Below, in pieces: positions 11,603 to 23,048 of a stretch of 64,000 bases of DNA. The stretch comes from Metellina segmentata. Its lineage: Eukaryota; Arthropoda; Arachnida; Araneae; Tetragnathidae. The position numbers were made by a program, and so were the translations under genes. Positions within the stretch are counted from its first letter, which is position 1, and each line of letters starts with the position of its first letter. The stretch is from contig OX375877.1 in assembly GCA_947359465.1 (NCBI GenBank), positions 28,345,235 to 28,409,234 of the forward strand, given 5' to 3'. Below the pieces are notes generated by a model. It did not search any database and was not told where the DNA came from. It was given only the letters and a program-made list of their open reading frames with translations.

Positions 11603-11718
11603 GGAATTAAGAAGAATTAAGAGTTCTCTCGTTTGTTATCTAAATCTTCTTATCTATCTTTGTTATTGACTAAAAATGCCAAAGATTATATTTTTATGTT
11701 AGTATCAGACAAAGTTAG

Positions 11719-12172
11719 GTACGAGCTGCGGTAGATCAGTCAGTAGAGCGTCGGGCTCGCATCAGAAGGGTTGTGGGTTCTGTCCTCGGCGGAGCCTACA
11801 ATTCTGATGATTGCGAGATCGGCGCTTCGACCTGGCTAAAGACCGTCGTGTTCACTAATGGTGACTGGGGCACGTTAAATAGGTCGTGGTCACAATGTCC
11901 CCCATGTTCCCATACCAAATCAATACCTCTGGGGGTACCTGATCAGGGGGTTATCGGCCTCTGATTGGGATCTAAATTACGATATGTGTGAGTGGATGTA
12001 TGAAAGGGACTTTCCTGTAAAACTGATGTGTGATGTATGTCGAGCTAAGTCGGACTTCCTCCCAATGGGGCTCAATAATATGGAAGGCGCAACCCCCTCG
12101 CCTCTTGCCGTCTTCTACGGGCCTGGCACTCCTCTGGTCTGCCAGTGTAGGCATGAGAAACAACAACAAGGT
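11719..12172 (+). mobile_element. tRNA-derived SINE (family distinct from the others here)
   Basis: The head reads CTGCGGTAGATCAGTCAGTAG and GAGCGTCGGGCTCGC, close to a tRNA D-arm and anticodon arm (A box TAGATCAGTCAGTAGAG), with a degraded B box GGGTTCTGTCC about 35 bp later. A GC-richer body of about 380 bp follows, ending near an ACAACAACA tail. Small open frames inside it (11773-11964, 11984-12265, 12169-11972) are not genes. Confidence 0.6.
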
Positions 12173-12600
12173 TCGGTAAATTTATACGTCATTTGCTCAA
12201 CGACATTAGAGATAGACTACTTAATTTTAGATAAATTGAAAAGTACTACGTATAAAACAAACTGATGTTTATTGGTGTGGAAACTAGTAAGACTGATCAT
12301 CATCAATCATTTAATACTTGCTACTAGTAGTGTTACTATATTTAATTGTCGGTGATTGAGTTTCTACCCATGGATAATTTTTAATAAAGTTGATTCTGTA
12401 ATGCTAAAATAAACGTTTTGTTCGTAAATTTGAAATAATATCCTTTTTACCTACTTTCACTCAGTCGATTTTGTAAAAATACATACTGGTTAGATAGACT
12501 TATTAACAAAGTACCAATGAGACCGCATTCAGCCGGATTAATGTCAATCCGGCCGGATTGAAAATAGTGCCGGATTGCAATCCATATGCTCATCGTGTTC

Positions 12601-12962
12601 ATTCACTAAATTAAAGTATATATACTTAAACAATTGATTCAGATTGTATAGATTCTTTGTAATTCAATCCGTATTATCGCTAAAATGTAAAAAATTCTTC
12701 AAGAAAAACATTTTTCTGTGAATAATCGCTTGGCAATTATAGATTTAGAATACGAATCATAATTATGTTATGTTTTTCAATAGAATTATGAATGTTTCTT
12801 TGCGTTTTAAATCAGAATTTCAAAATCCTATATAAGTGGGTCACAATATCCGAATGAATTTTGGATTTAAAAAATGTAACAAATTCAGAGGCTTTTACAT
12901 ATGAGTCCGCCTCTAATACTTTATATGTGTATGTACGCTTTAAAAAATTTCTTAGCCAATAG
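12601..12962. other. AT-rich intergenic sequence
   Basis: No gene, repeat copy or RNA signal recognised. Confidence 0.4.
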
Positions 12963-13262
12963 TGAAGCCTTGGTAGCTTGGTTTGAAGAGTAGCCAATTA
13001 GCAACTGAAGGTTTACGAGTTCAAAATTCAATCCAAACAAAGACCACCGTGCACGTGGGTCACGTTACATCTGTTGCAACCAAATTTCCTCCCGTTTGTT
13101 TGGTATGGAAGTGTGGAGTGCGATGCCAACTCAGGTGTTGACTTCGTCATTCGACTGTGGTTAAAAATTACGAGTTGTCCTCGGTTGTTTAACTTCGGGA
13201 TTGAACCCGGAATATCTCCTATAGCCCGTTGTGTTACTCCAGTGTGACCTCAAGTAACCTTT
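12963..13262 (+). mobile_element. tRNA-derived SINE, diverged copy
   Basis: Diverged plus-strand copy of the SINE seen at 41660-41969 and 35960-36255 in opposite orientation. Shared blocks include GTGCACGTGGGTCACGTTA, GGAAGTGTGGAGTGCGATGCC, CGTCATTCGACTGTGGTTA and ATTACGAGTTGTCCTCGG. A weak B box (GAGTTCAAAATTC) lies near 13018. It abuts the 63-bp minisatellite directly. Confidence 0.75.
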
Positions 13263-14230
13263 AGACTACGGCCGGTACAGCAGTTGTACCATGATCGCGC
13301 CAAGAGAGAATTTAGACAACGGCCAGTACATCAGTTGTACCCTGAAATTTATGAGAATCGCGCCAAGAAAGAATTTAGACTCCGGCAGTTACAGCAGTTG
13401 TACATTGAAAGCTATAAGAATCGCGCCAAGAAAGAATTTAGACTCCGACCTTTGCATGAGTTGTATCTTGAAAGTTATAAGAATCACGCCAAGAAAGAAT
13501 TTAGACTCCGGACGTTGCGTGAATTGTATCTTGAAAGTTGACAGCAGTTGTACATTGAAAATTATGAGAATTATGCCAAGAAAGAATTTAGACTCCGGCA
13601 GTTACAGCAGTTGTACCTTAAAAGTTATAAGAATCGCGCCATGAAATAATTCTGACTCCGACCGTTTCAGCAGTTGTACCTGGAAAGGAATAAGATTTGC
13701 GCCAAGAAGAAGAATTTAGACTCCGAAAATTACAGCAGTTGTACCTTAAAAGTTATACGAATCGCGCCATGAAAGGATTCTGACTCCGACCGTTACAGCA
13801 GTTGTCCCTTAAAAGGTATAATATTCGCGCCAAGAAAAAGAATTTAGACTCCGGCAGAAACAGCAGTTGTACATTGAAAGTTATAAGAATCGCGCCATGA
13901 AAGAATTCTGACTCTGGCATTTACAGCAGTTGTACCTTAAAAAGTTATAAGAATCGCGCCATGAAAGAATTTTCACACCAACCGATACAGCAGTTGTATC
14001 TTGAAAGGAATAAGATTCACGCCAAGAAGACTAATTTAGACTCCGGCACTTACAGCAGTTGTACCTTAAAAATTATACGAATCGCGCCAAGAAAGAATTC
14101 TGACTCCGATCGTTACAGCAGTTGTACCTTAAAGGTATAATATTCGCGCCAATAAGAAGAATTTAGACTCCGGCAGTTACAGCAGTTGTACCATAAAAGT
14201 TACAAGAATTTCGCCAAGAAAGAATCGGGC
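13258..14230. repeat. 63-bp minisatellite, about 15 copies
   Basis: Units such as CGCGCCAAGAAAGAATTTAG followed by ACTCCGGCAGTTACAGCAG and TTGTACCTTGAAAGTTATAA repeat with a period of 63 bp in the first part and 61-64 bp later. Because 63 is a multiple of three, two frames stay open over several copies: 13284-13541 repeats a 21-residue motif YKNRAKKEFRLRQLQQLYIES-like (KEFRLR core), and 13291-13644 reads IAPRKNLDSGSYSSCTLK-like repeats. The frames close once indels accumulate. There is no evidence that they are translated. Confidence 0.9.
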
Positions 14231-14990
14231 TTTTCTTATATCTAAAGCAGTATTTAAAAGGTTAACTACCTAGCCAACTACAGTTTCTTTCACGTTAATG
14301 CCACAACTTATGCGTAACTACAACATGCTAAATTAATGCAATAAACGTCTCAAGTTAAATTTTCCCCCAAGTACGGTATCGTTGCTATTCGTGCGTAGTT
14401 TAGAAGTAGCCTTTCGTGGCAGCGCGTAATAAATCCAAAATTCCTCTTTTATGACAGCAAACGGTGTGTGTGATTTTAAGCGAAGACAATCTGAAAAAAC
14501 AAACTTTACATTTGTTGATTCAGTATTGGCTGTCATAAAAGACGCCAACATCCCAGCCTCCTGCGTGTCACTTAGCTTGCATTAAATCATTCCCAACACG
14601 ATATTGCATAAGGTGACGGTGTTATTGAGCTTCACACGCAACACTTAACGAAGTCTGGCTATTTACGGGATGATCACTAGAAGAAAAGTTAATTAAAACC
14701 TAATCCTTCCTAGTTTTACTGAAGATAAAGAGGAAGAGAGGATGTCAGGTTACATCCATGAAATCTTAAGTTGTGTACTCAGTGGTCATAGGACATCGTA
14801 AAATCTCGTAAGAAATAACGAAAACGTATAGTTCATAGTTTTATGAGACTTAAATGTGGAGTCTGTGCTGGGAATTCTCAAAGCTTACAAAAAGGCTTCA
14901 CCTGTTTATCGAAATAAATCTGATAAAATGCGTATTGAGATTACTCAAGATTTATAAATTTCTCTGAATTGTAGAGATTAGGCATGGGTT
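14231..14990. other. Intergenic, no gene recognised
   Basis: Unique-looking AT-rich sequence. The minus-strand frame 14551-14333 has no recognisable domain. Confidence 0.4.
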
Positions 14991-16530
14991 TTAGAAGCCC
15001 TAAAAATGAATTTATGATTTGAGAGATTGGTTGGAATTACCATTACCAAACCATCATATCAGGTTTGGGAATACCGATATCGAAACGTCATTACTAGGGC
15101 AACTTTTTGCAACAAATGCAACTTTTTTTCACACGTTCTACGCTGCATGTAAAGTACTAAAACCAAAATTCCTCCTACAAGGGGTGTTTTATAAGTGAGT
15201 TATAACCGCAACATTAATACAACTTTCTGCATAAATGCAACTTTTTGCATAAATGCAACCAAATGCAACTTTTTAAATTTTAGCTTAAAATGAATTCATA
15301 TGAAATTACTATTTTATTTTTTGTCCTCTCAATCAACCCTTCAATCACGTGTGTCTGATCTTGCGAACGCCGAAGTATTGCGGATCAAACAAGTTCATGG
15401 AAAGAAGGTGTTCGTCCTAACAGAAGAAAGTGAAATAAATCGCAAGAAGTACCTTAACACATTGGTTGGCACTCTTGATAATCCTGAGAAAACTTGCATA
15501 ATCGACTGCAGAGTTTGTGGGATGAGTGTTGATCATCAATATGTTGTTCGCCTTGTAGATGACGTTTTAAAATCTCTGAATGTTGAGCGAAAGGATTTTG
15601 CGTTTCTGTTATCCGACACAGCACATTGAAAAACTGCGCCAGCTGCAGTCATATAATGTTAAAGAAATTACTGGCCAAGTATCGGCCTATCAACGTTCTG
15701 CATTTTATGATGTACTATAATACTGTTGTACATCACTAAAATTGTCAATATATATTGAATTCTTTCATTTTTTACGAATAATTTATTTTAGATTTTAGTG
15801 TAACAACAAAAATTGCAACTTTATTTCCATAAATGCAACTTTAGGGAATGATAAATGCAACTTTTCCCATTTTTACTGCAACAAATTACAACATTACCGG
15901 TTAGAAATTGGGATAATTGCAGTTTCCTAAACATAAATACCGGTTTTGGAGAGTGGAGAGAATTGCCATTACTCAAACGTCATTACCGGTTTGGGAAACT
16001 GGTGTGAGAGTTATCGTTACCAAAGCATAATATACTGTTTTGGAGATTGATGAGAGTTGCCATTACCGAAACATCATAACGGATTTTGAGATAGGAGAGA
16101 ATTACCGTTACCGAAACATCACTGGCGATTTTGGAGATTGAGATGAATTGTCGCTACGAAAACATCCTGTTAAGCACTGTTACCGAAACCTAATTACCAA
16201 TTTCCGAAATTGGTTAAAATTACCTTTCTTAAGAGATCATTACCGGTTTTGGAGTTTGGGGAAAAATTCTGGTGCAGAAATAACATTACCACTTTTTGAG
16301 GTTGATGACAGTAATCGTTACCTAAACCTATTTTGGAAAGTGAGTAAAATTACCTTCTAAAACATTATTATCTGTTTTGGAGATTTGGGTTAATTGTCGT
16401 TACCACTATTAACTGTTTTAAAGATTGGCAAGAATCACCGTTACTGAAACATCATAGCCGGTTTTGGAGATAAATGAGAATAACCTTTACAGAAATATCA
16501 TTACTGGCTTTCTTAGCTATGATATTTTAT
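14990..16530. repeat. 46-bp minisatellite, interrupted by a hAT element
   Basis: Degenerate units built from CATTACCGGTTTTGGAGATT and GAGAGAATTACCGTTACCGAAA. Measured starts of the CGGTTTTGG block at 15941, 15987, 16035, 16080 and 16125 give a 45-48 bp period. Units lie on both sides of the hAT at 15095-15889. Confidence 0.85.
15095..15889 (+). mobile_element. hAT-like element with transposase fragment, inserted in minisatellite
   Basis: Begins TAGGGCAACTTTTTGCAAC and contains many ATGCAACTTT subterminal repeats at both ends. The flanks GTCATTAC (15087-15094) and AACATTAC (15890-15897) fit a decayed 8-bp target duplication taken from the minisatellite. The open frame 15300-15629 (SEINRKKYLNTLVGTLDNP, DCRVCGMSVDHQYVVRLVDD, LLSDTAH) is homologous to the minus-strand frame at 35718-35476. 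It looks like a middle portion of a hAT-superfamily transposase with most of the protein deleted. Non-autonomous. Confidence 0.75.
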
Positions 16531-17216
16531 TACATTTAACTTTATTTTTTGAATCACACTTCAGATATCAATACAAGCAAACGGAGTAGTTGCAAATGTC
16601 AGAAGGCATTTGCAACTGTTTACTTCAGTATTCCGTTATGGAGCAGTAGATGCCTTCACAGAATGTGGCCCAACACTCATTAAGTTTAGAGACCCCTTAT
16701 TTAATCAGAAATGTTGGTATCTGCTGTGGAAACAAAAAACCGATTGCTTCCTTATTTCAAACGAATGTTTTAAAAAATAGATGGAGCTGGAAATGTTTGT
16801 TAGTTTTTACAGGTTGAAAAACAATACTCGATAGTAAGATAAAATTAGACTCGATAGTGAGTCGACCACACGACTTATTCTTCGTCTATTTCATTGAAAG
16901 GTCAGCGCCCAGTATCGAATTACGTCAGTGAAGATCAGATTCGAAAATAACGGTTTTTCATAGCACCATAATTACACAGTACAGAAGGATCTTATGGTTA
17001 CCTGGGAATTTTTCGATTCTAGGTATTTCTTGTTCCAGCATATTCGATGATTTCTTTGCATAGATGCTTTCAATGTGTAAACGACACAGAGACACTTAAT
17101 TCGTAATTTATGTAAAAGGCAGACTTTACAAAGACAGACACTCTTTCATTTCCAGTAATGCCACAATGGCCTCTTGCATGACTGAAGTTAATTATGACGG
17201 TTACTTGCGTTTAGAG
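16531..17216. other. Intergenic, with one perfect short hairpin
   Basis: No gene. At 16588-16617 a perfect 11-bp stem (AGTTGCAAATG / CATTTGCAACT) encloses an 8-nt loop. Confidence 0.5.
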
Positions 17217-17770
17217 CATGCCTCGAAACAGATTTTTTAATATAGGTGCACTAAGTTTTTAAAATTTGTGCACAGGTTATATTTTAGGTGCATATTAAAA
17301 AAAAGCATAATATGAGAGCATTAATGTAATGTAAACTACTTTATTAGTTGGGGGTATGTTTATAAAGATCAGTACAGTAGAGAGTAAATAAAAATATTTA
17401 AACATCTAAATTCTCCCTTCTCCGGCGCAAGGCTGCCGCAACAGTCGCTTCAACAGCGTCATATAGAAAATGTTTCGATCATCGGAAATTTCTAGTGGCA
17501 GTGGCACAAGTAAACCTTCCTCCTGTATAACTCCGTTACGGTCCAGAGATTTTGTTTTCGCATAGTGTGTATTTAGAAATTTTAATTACGTTCCTTTAGA
17601 GCGACAGAGGTTGATACTAATATTTTATTCCAAAATCAAAATAACATAAAACACGTTTCCCTCCTTTTTTTAACGTTAGGTGCACTATATGCACCTAGCG
17701 GGAAAAAATTAGGTGCACAATTTTATTTTCATGTGCACAGTGCACCTGTGCACCCGTATTTCGAGCCCTG
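17217..17770. mobile_element. Non-autonomous hAT-like element with perfect 8-bp target duplication
   Basis: Flanked by GTTTAGAG on both sides (17209-17216 and 17771-17778). The right end reads ATTTCGAGCCCTG, whose inverse CAGGGCTCGAAAT matches the left end CATGCCTCGAAAC. GTGCAC and GGTGCAC motifs are clustered near both ends. No coding sequence inside. A shorter relative lies at 33659-33820. An 8-bp duplication and a CAGGG-type end are hAT hallmarks. Confidence 0.85.
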
Positions 17771-18035
17771 GTTTAGAGTATTGAATACATATTGTTCCTC
17801 TTCATGAAATTTAGGATCTTATGTTTTACTTTTTATTTGTATTTGTAAACACTTTTGCACTGAAACAAGAGTTAATACACATTTCTATTATTCTTATTAA
17901 GCACATTAATTCCAAAGTTGAACATTACGCTAAATAGTTAGAAATAAAGTGTCGAATAAGAGTGTAAAGATACTTCACGAGTGTACAGCTAATGGAATAG
18001 AATTTTTGCATTCAAACTGTGAAAACTTGGATAGT
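17771..18035. other. Intergenic, nothing recognised
   Basis: AT-rich sequence without recognisable content. Confidence 0.4.
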
Positions 18036-18165
18036 TGAATTAACGTCGCTCTGGAGCTACACAACGGGGTATTGAAGGCTCCGGTATCATTTCCGAAGGG
18101 TAGGATCCGAAGACAACACCACGTAATTTTGAACCAGGACATTTGAGGGCACGACTTAACCCGCT
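18036..18165 (-). mobile_element. SINE 3' fragment
   Basis: Matches the 3' half of the SINE at 52580-52907 in the same orientation: TTAACGTCGCTCTGGAGC, GGATCCGAAGACAACACC, ACGTAATTTTGAACCA. The head with the polymerase III boxes is missing. Confidence 0.75.
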
Positions 18166-20800
18166 ATTCTTAAAACCAGGTTACCATTACCCATAAAAAA
18201 TTATAATAAACTTTGAAGAATTTAATGGGCTTAATTTTTCGCTTTCTTCAAAACTTTTTTCCTTTTATATTTTACATGAAATTTGACTCTTAATATCTGT
18301 AGCAAATCAAATAAATAAATGTTAGAAGACTAATTTGCTTTTTTAAAATACAGTAATAATTTTCTTAAAATTGAGATTGTTCTTAACCATCTTTCAAAAT
18401 ACATTTTCTCTTCAATGAATCTCATATGTCCAATCTTTATATTTTAATGTACTCATAAGTGCATTGTGTAAATCATTAAGCATTTAAATGTGTTAATTAC
18501 GTTTTGAAAAAAAAACTTGAGTTCAAAAGCCTGACTTACACTTGTTCATAAATTTGACTTCTGTAAATATTTGTCAATCTTTAAGCCTAGATTTTTATTT
18601 TTAAATAAATGTTACACTTATTAACCTTTAATAATCAAAGCCATAGAAAAGTTTCATGGTGACATGTATGTTTAGAAAAGTTGGCATTTTGACTTTCGCA
18701 AGCACTGGGAAAATGTAGTAAGAAAAACTATTATTTATTGTTGAATATAAAAACTATTACCATTATTTTTGAATATATAAAACAGTTTAAAATTAATTTC
18801 TGGCATCGTAATATTGCTCCTTTTACCTCTTTCATAGCTCTCTTTGTGCCAATTTTATCCACTTTTTAACGAGCTAAAATTCAAAATTTATGCATCATTT
18901 ACGAAACGCTTCTTTGCTCATTCTCGAAGTCCAATCCACTATTTTTTATTTCTGCATCTATAGCCATCTCCGTAATATGCTGAATTTCGAGAAGAGTAAG
19001 ATTAAATAAACAACCAAGAAAAAATCGGAACGAATCCAGATAGTCCTTACATGTATTGAAATATAAAAAAAAAACTTGAAAATTCACAAGCTGCCAAAAT
19101 TGGATAATTGAAAAAAATGTACAGTAACGAGCATAGTAAAACGCATGATTGTGCTTTGCAAATTCATTTTATAATCTAAAAAGACGATTATTTTAAAAAA
19201 TGCATTCAGAAAAACAAAAGTCAACTCAGAATAAAAAAATGTAAGACATCGTAGAGGAATGTTTTTAAGTGTCTAATATGAATTTACACAATTATTTATG
19301 AAATAAAAGAATCGAATTCCAGGAATTGTTTAAGGTTAAACAACTCAGTAGAAATAAAGACAATAGATGGCGCTCTATATAACGATCAGAGAGTGAAAAT
19401 GGTCATTTGTTCAATGGGTTTTATCTTTCCTTGCTATTAGCTTGCGTACACAATTGTAAAAACCTTCATCTGGACATAACATAGACTCTCTCTCTCTCTC
19501 TCTTCACTTCATACTAAAGTCGATAAAGTTCATAACTTTTAATTATTTATTATCCTCAAAAGGCTTTGTTGTCTCAGTTCAATAACGTCAATACGGAAAT
19601 TAATATTGTTCTTCGAATTTTCTATAGGTAAGTCGTGCGATTGGTTTTCGTTAGACATTTATCGAACAATTTTTAATGCTCTGTAGTTTATAAATTTTTC
19701 TGAAAATGCAATATTTTTTAATTTATGTTATTAGTATTCTAAAAATAAATACCTTAATTGATTACAAATTAATTTTTGGTAATTTTTATACAGGTAAGTT
19801 CGGGTGTTCTTTTTCATTTGAAATTTATACACGAATTATTTCTCCTGAATTTTTATTGGTTAACCATGAAGTAATTTTGTTTTTACTGTGTTTCAACATC
19901 GTGAAAAAGACGCTGCTTTTATTCCGCATTGTTATAACTTTTATTTTCTTATCTTATGTTAACTATATTTTGTACACTATTTCTGTATATTTTGTGTGTT
20001 ACTTAAAAATGTACTAATTTATTTCATCCTAAAAACCTACACGAAATTAGGAAGAAAATGCATATACATTTAACCAATCATCTCTTTAATTCTTTTCCAA
20101 CCTATAATGTAGAGTCTAAATTCTCTTTTAACGCAATTGTGTTTCAGTTTTAATAACAAAATATAAGCTTATGTGTTGTGCTTTCTTAAATATTATTCAG
20201 ACTATTACTTAAAAATTAGTTTAGAAATCGGAACTGCAATGAAATTTTATCACAATTAAAAACGCTGGAATGTTATTTACAATCCTCATACACCTTCACA
20301 TTTACTTTTGTCTAATATAAATAAAGATAAGTATTTATCATAAACCTATGTTGTGTCAGGCAAGTTAAAACAATTTTCAAACTGAACTCCGCCAAAGTTA
20401 CCTCATAGTTCATAAAAATTTCATGAAATTTTTTTACGGTACATAGAAGCGTTTGTGTGTTTTTTTTTTTTTATTATTATTCCTACCTTGTAAATTTATA
20501 GACTGGAATGACGTTTTCACAGCTTTCAAAATCTCGATAGTTTTCAACTTCGGAATGATATTTTCCTTGATAAATATTTTAAGAAATTTATAAGCAGGTA
20601 TTTTTTCTGCTTATAAATTTTCCGCTTGAGTCTATTGATAAACACTATCCGTCCCTTATGTTTTCGGTCCCAAGAATCTCGGGTCCCTAGGAGTTAACGC
20701 TACTGCTAATGATAATTGAAAATCCCTGCCATTGTCAACCAAATTCAAGAAATTACAGTATATTTAAAAACTGTGAAGAGTACGAAATTAAAGTTGTGGA
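18166..20800. other. AT-rich intergenic sequence
   Basis: No gene recognised. A CT-dinucleotide run lies at about 19486-19503. The hydrophobic frame at 19706-20017 is low-complexity AT-rich translation without family resemblance. Confidence 0.45.
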
Positions 20801-20804
20801 TCGA

Positions 20805-20960
20805 TATACCCTGAAATAGTATATATTCTATGGAAATAGATATTTCAGGGCATATTCTATGAGAATATTTAAGGGCATATTTTATGGGAATAGTTAGGGT
20901 ATATTCTATGAGAATATTTACGATATATTCTATGGGAATATTAAAGGGTATGTTATATGG
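20805..20960. repeat. Short minisatellite of about 30 bp
   Basis: Five imperfect units of the type GGGCATATTCTATGAGAATA, with small palindromic cores (TTCTATGAGAA). Confidence 0.75.
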
Positions 20961-21407
20961 GTGTGAGTCCCATAGGGTCTTTTTCCTAATTACATTTACT
21001 TGATCTATATCTGGTCCTTGTGCCATTAAAATTCAATAAACCAGCCTAATTCCATTCAATTCATTTGAAAACTGACGTTATAACAATGGTATAGCACGTG
21101 TAAATTTGTAAACTTCTTTTATCTGAGCATATTTCAGGAAAAATGGGCTGCAATAGAGTGCGATAAATCTCACAAAATTCAAAATCTAGCTGATTGTATT
21201 GATATTTGGTATATAGAGGTGTACGTAAATAAAACTGCGTGTGTTTTGTAACAGTTTTATTGATTTATGAATACAGGTACGTGGGAAATTATAGATTTTC
21301 ATCGAAATTTGATCATGCTCATAATGCATTCCGACTTAAAATTTATGAAAGGATACCAAAATCTGTGCTCTAATTTACTTATTGTCAACTAATAAATGGT
21401 ATTGAAA

Positions 21408-21530
21408 ATTTAACGTGCACCAACCCGCTATGTATACGACGGTCTTTGATTGGATTTGAACTAACAACCCTCCGGTTACAAATTCGAGACTCTTACAACT
21501 TCCGTTACTACCACGGCCTCCAAGATCATC
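21408..21530 (-). mobile_element. SINE 5' head fragment
   Basis: Reverse-complement reading gives a tRNA-like head: GGCCGTGGTAGTAACGGAAG, then a B box GTTCAAATCC, followed by SINE body matching 41880-41960 and 36170-36230. The outer part of this head is included in the 225-bp tandem units that follow. Confidence 0.7.
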
Positions 21531-22391
21531 AAGGTTTTTCTTATAATTTGAAAAACTCTATGTTGCATCGTTGGCATACAGTTCAATTGATTCTTTGAGG
21601 TACTTTTTTTGGTCATTAGGTTAAAAGTTCATCAGGTTTAAATAGGAAAACAATACCGTAATCATAATGGTAATTTGGTAATTTTTTTAGTTAACGTCGT
21701 ACTGGAGCAACACGTACTTACAACTTCCGTTACTACCACGGCCTCCAAGATCATCAAGGTTTTTCTTATAATTTGAAAAACTCTATGTTGCATCGTTGGC
21801 ATACAGTTCAATTGATTCTTTGAGGTACTTTTTTTGGTCATTAGGTTAAAAGTTCATCAGGTTTAAATAGGAAAACAATACCGTAATCATAATGGTAATT
21901 TGGTAATTTTTTTAGTTAACGTCGTACTGGAGCAACACGTACTTACAACTTCCGTTACTACCACGGCCTCCAAGATCATCAAGGTTTTTCTTATAATTTG
22001 AAAAACTCTATGTTGCATCGTTGGCATACAGTTCAATTGATTCTTTGAGGTACTTTTTTTGGTCATTAGGTTAAAAGTTCATCAGGTTTAAATAGGAAAA
22101 CAATACCGTAATCATAATGGTAATTTGGTAATTTTTTTAGTTAACGTCGTACTGGAGCAACACGTACTTACAACTTCCGTTACTACCACGGCCTCCAAGA
22201 TCATCAAGGTTTTTCTTATAATTTGAAAAACTCTATGTTGCATCGTTGGCATACAGTTCAATTGATTCTTTGAGGTACTTTTTTTGGTCATTAGGTTAAA
22301 AGTTCATCAGGTCTAAATAGGAAAACAATACCGTAATCATAATGGTAATTTGGTAATTTTTTTAGTTAACGTCGTACTGGAGCAACACGAT
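21492..22391. repeat. Four tandem 225-bp units bounded by SINE pieces
   Basis: CTTACAACTTCCGTTACTAC starts at 21492, 21717, 21942 and 22167, exactly 225 bp apart. Copies look identical apart from rare changes (GGTTTAAATAG versus GGTCTAAATAG in the last). Each unit begins with the outer head of one SINE family (minus strand) and ends with TTAACGTCGTACTGGAGC, the tail of another SINE family (minus strand). About 170 bp of other sequence lies between. Confidence 0.95.
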
Positions 22392-22678
22392 GGGCTGTTG
22401 ACGACAGTCCGGGATCAATTCCTTTAGGGAATTATCCGAGTACAACACCTCGTAATTTTGAACCACGGTCAGATGACGAGGCAACGTCTGAGCTGGCATC
22501 CCACTCTCCAAACTTCCATACCAACCCAACGTGATGATTTTCGGCCACGACAGATTTAAGGTGCACCAGCCGCCTTTACACCATACGTTTACAAACATCC
22601 ATGCCCGGACCCGGATTCGAACTAGGAAACTTCAGTTGTAGAGGCTAACACCTTAACTACTATGCCAATTGGTCGACC
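22355..22678 (-). mobile_element. Full-length tRNA-derived SINE
   Basis: Near-full copy of the family at 52580-52907. Its reverse complement shows a tRNA-like head with A box, GGTTCGAATCCGGG-type B box (seen here as CCCGGATTCGAACTAGG near 22611) and the conserved body. Head-to-head with the next SINE. Confidence 0.85.
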
Positions 22679-22719
22679 CTTAATCATAAAGATATTCAAT
22701 GTTATTCCGATTGGGGATT

Positions 22720-23048
22720 TGCCGAGCAACCGATCTGGTGGTAAAGGTGTTAGCCTCTAGATCTGAAAGTTCCTGGGTCGAATCCGGGTCAGTGCATGAA
22801 TGTTTGTAAGCGTATGGTGTAGAAGCGGTTGGAGCACCTTAAATCTGTAGTGGCCAAAAGTCCTTAAGTTGGGTTGGTGTGGAAGTTCGGAGAGCGGGGT
22901 ACCAGCTCAGATGTTGATTCGTCATCTGACCGTGGTTCAAAATTACGAGGTGTCGTCCTCGGATCTTTCCCTTAGGAGATTGATCCCGGACCGTCGTCAA
23001 TAGCCTGTTGTGTTGCTCTAGTACGATGATAATTAAAAATTACCAAAT
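22720..23048 (+). mobile_element. Full-length tRNA-derived SINE
   Basis: Plus-strand copy of the same family. Head GCCGAGCAACCGATCTGGTG, A box around 22735-22748, B box GGGTCGAATCC at about 22775-22785, body to the ATTAAAAATTACCAAATTAT tail. The head faces the head of the previous copy across about 41 bp. Confidence 0.85.

Larger units (their letters stand above)
11000..12600 (+). mobile_element. Probable hAT remnant with CCGGATT-rich ends
   Basis: Left boundary sequence near 11008-11050 (GCAATCCGATCCACCGGAT) and right boundary sequence near 12540-12580 (CCGGATTGCAATCC, CCGGCCGGATTG) are roughly inverted and rich in CCGGATT motifs. Between them sits a hAT C-terminal coding fragment (11414-11560) and an inserted SINE. 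I infer one old element; exact ends and target duplication were not resolved. Confidence 0.4.

Noticed and set aside
11719..11800. tRNA gene
   Set aside because: The head resembles a tRNA, but the acceptor stem does not close, the B box is degraded and a long SINE body follows.
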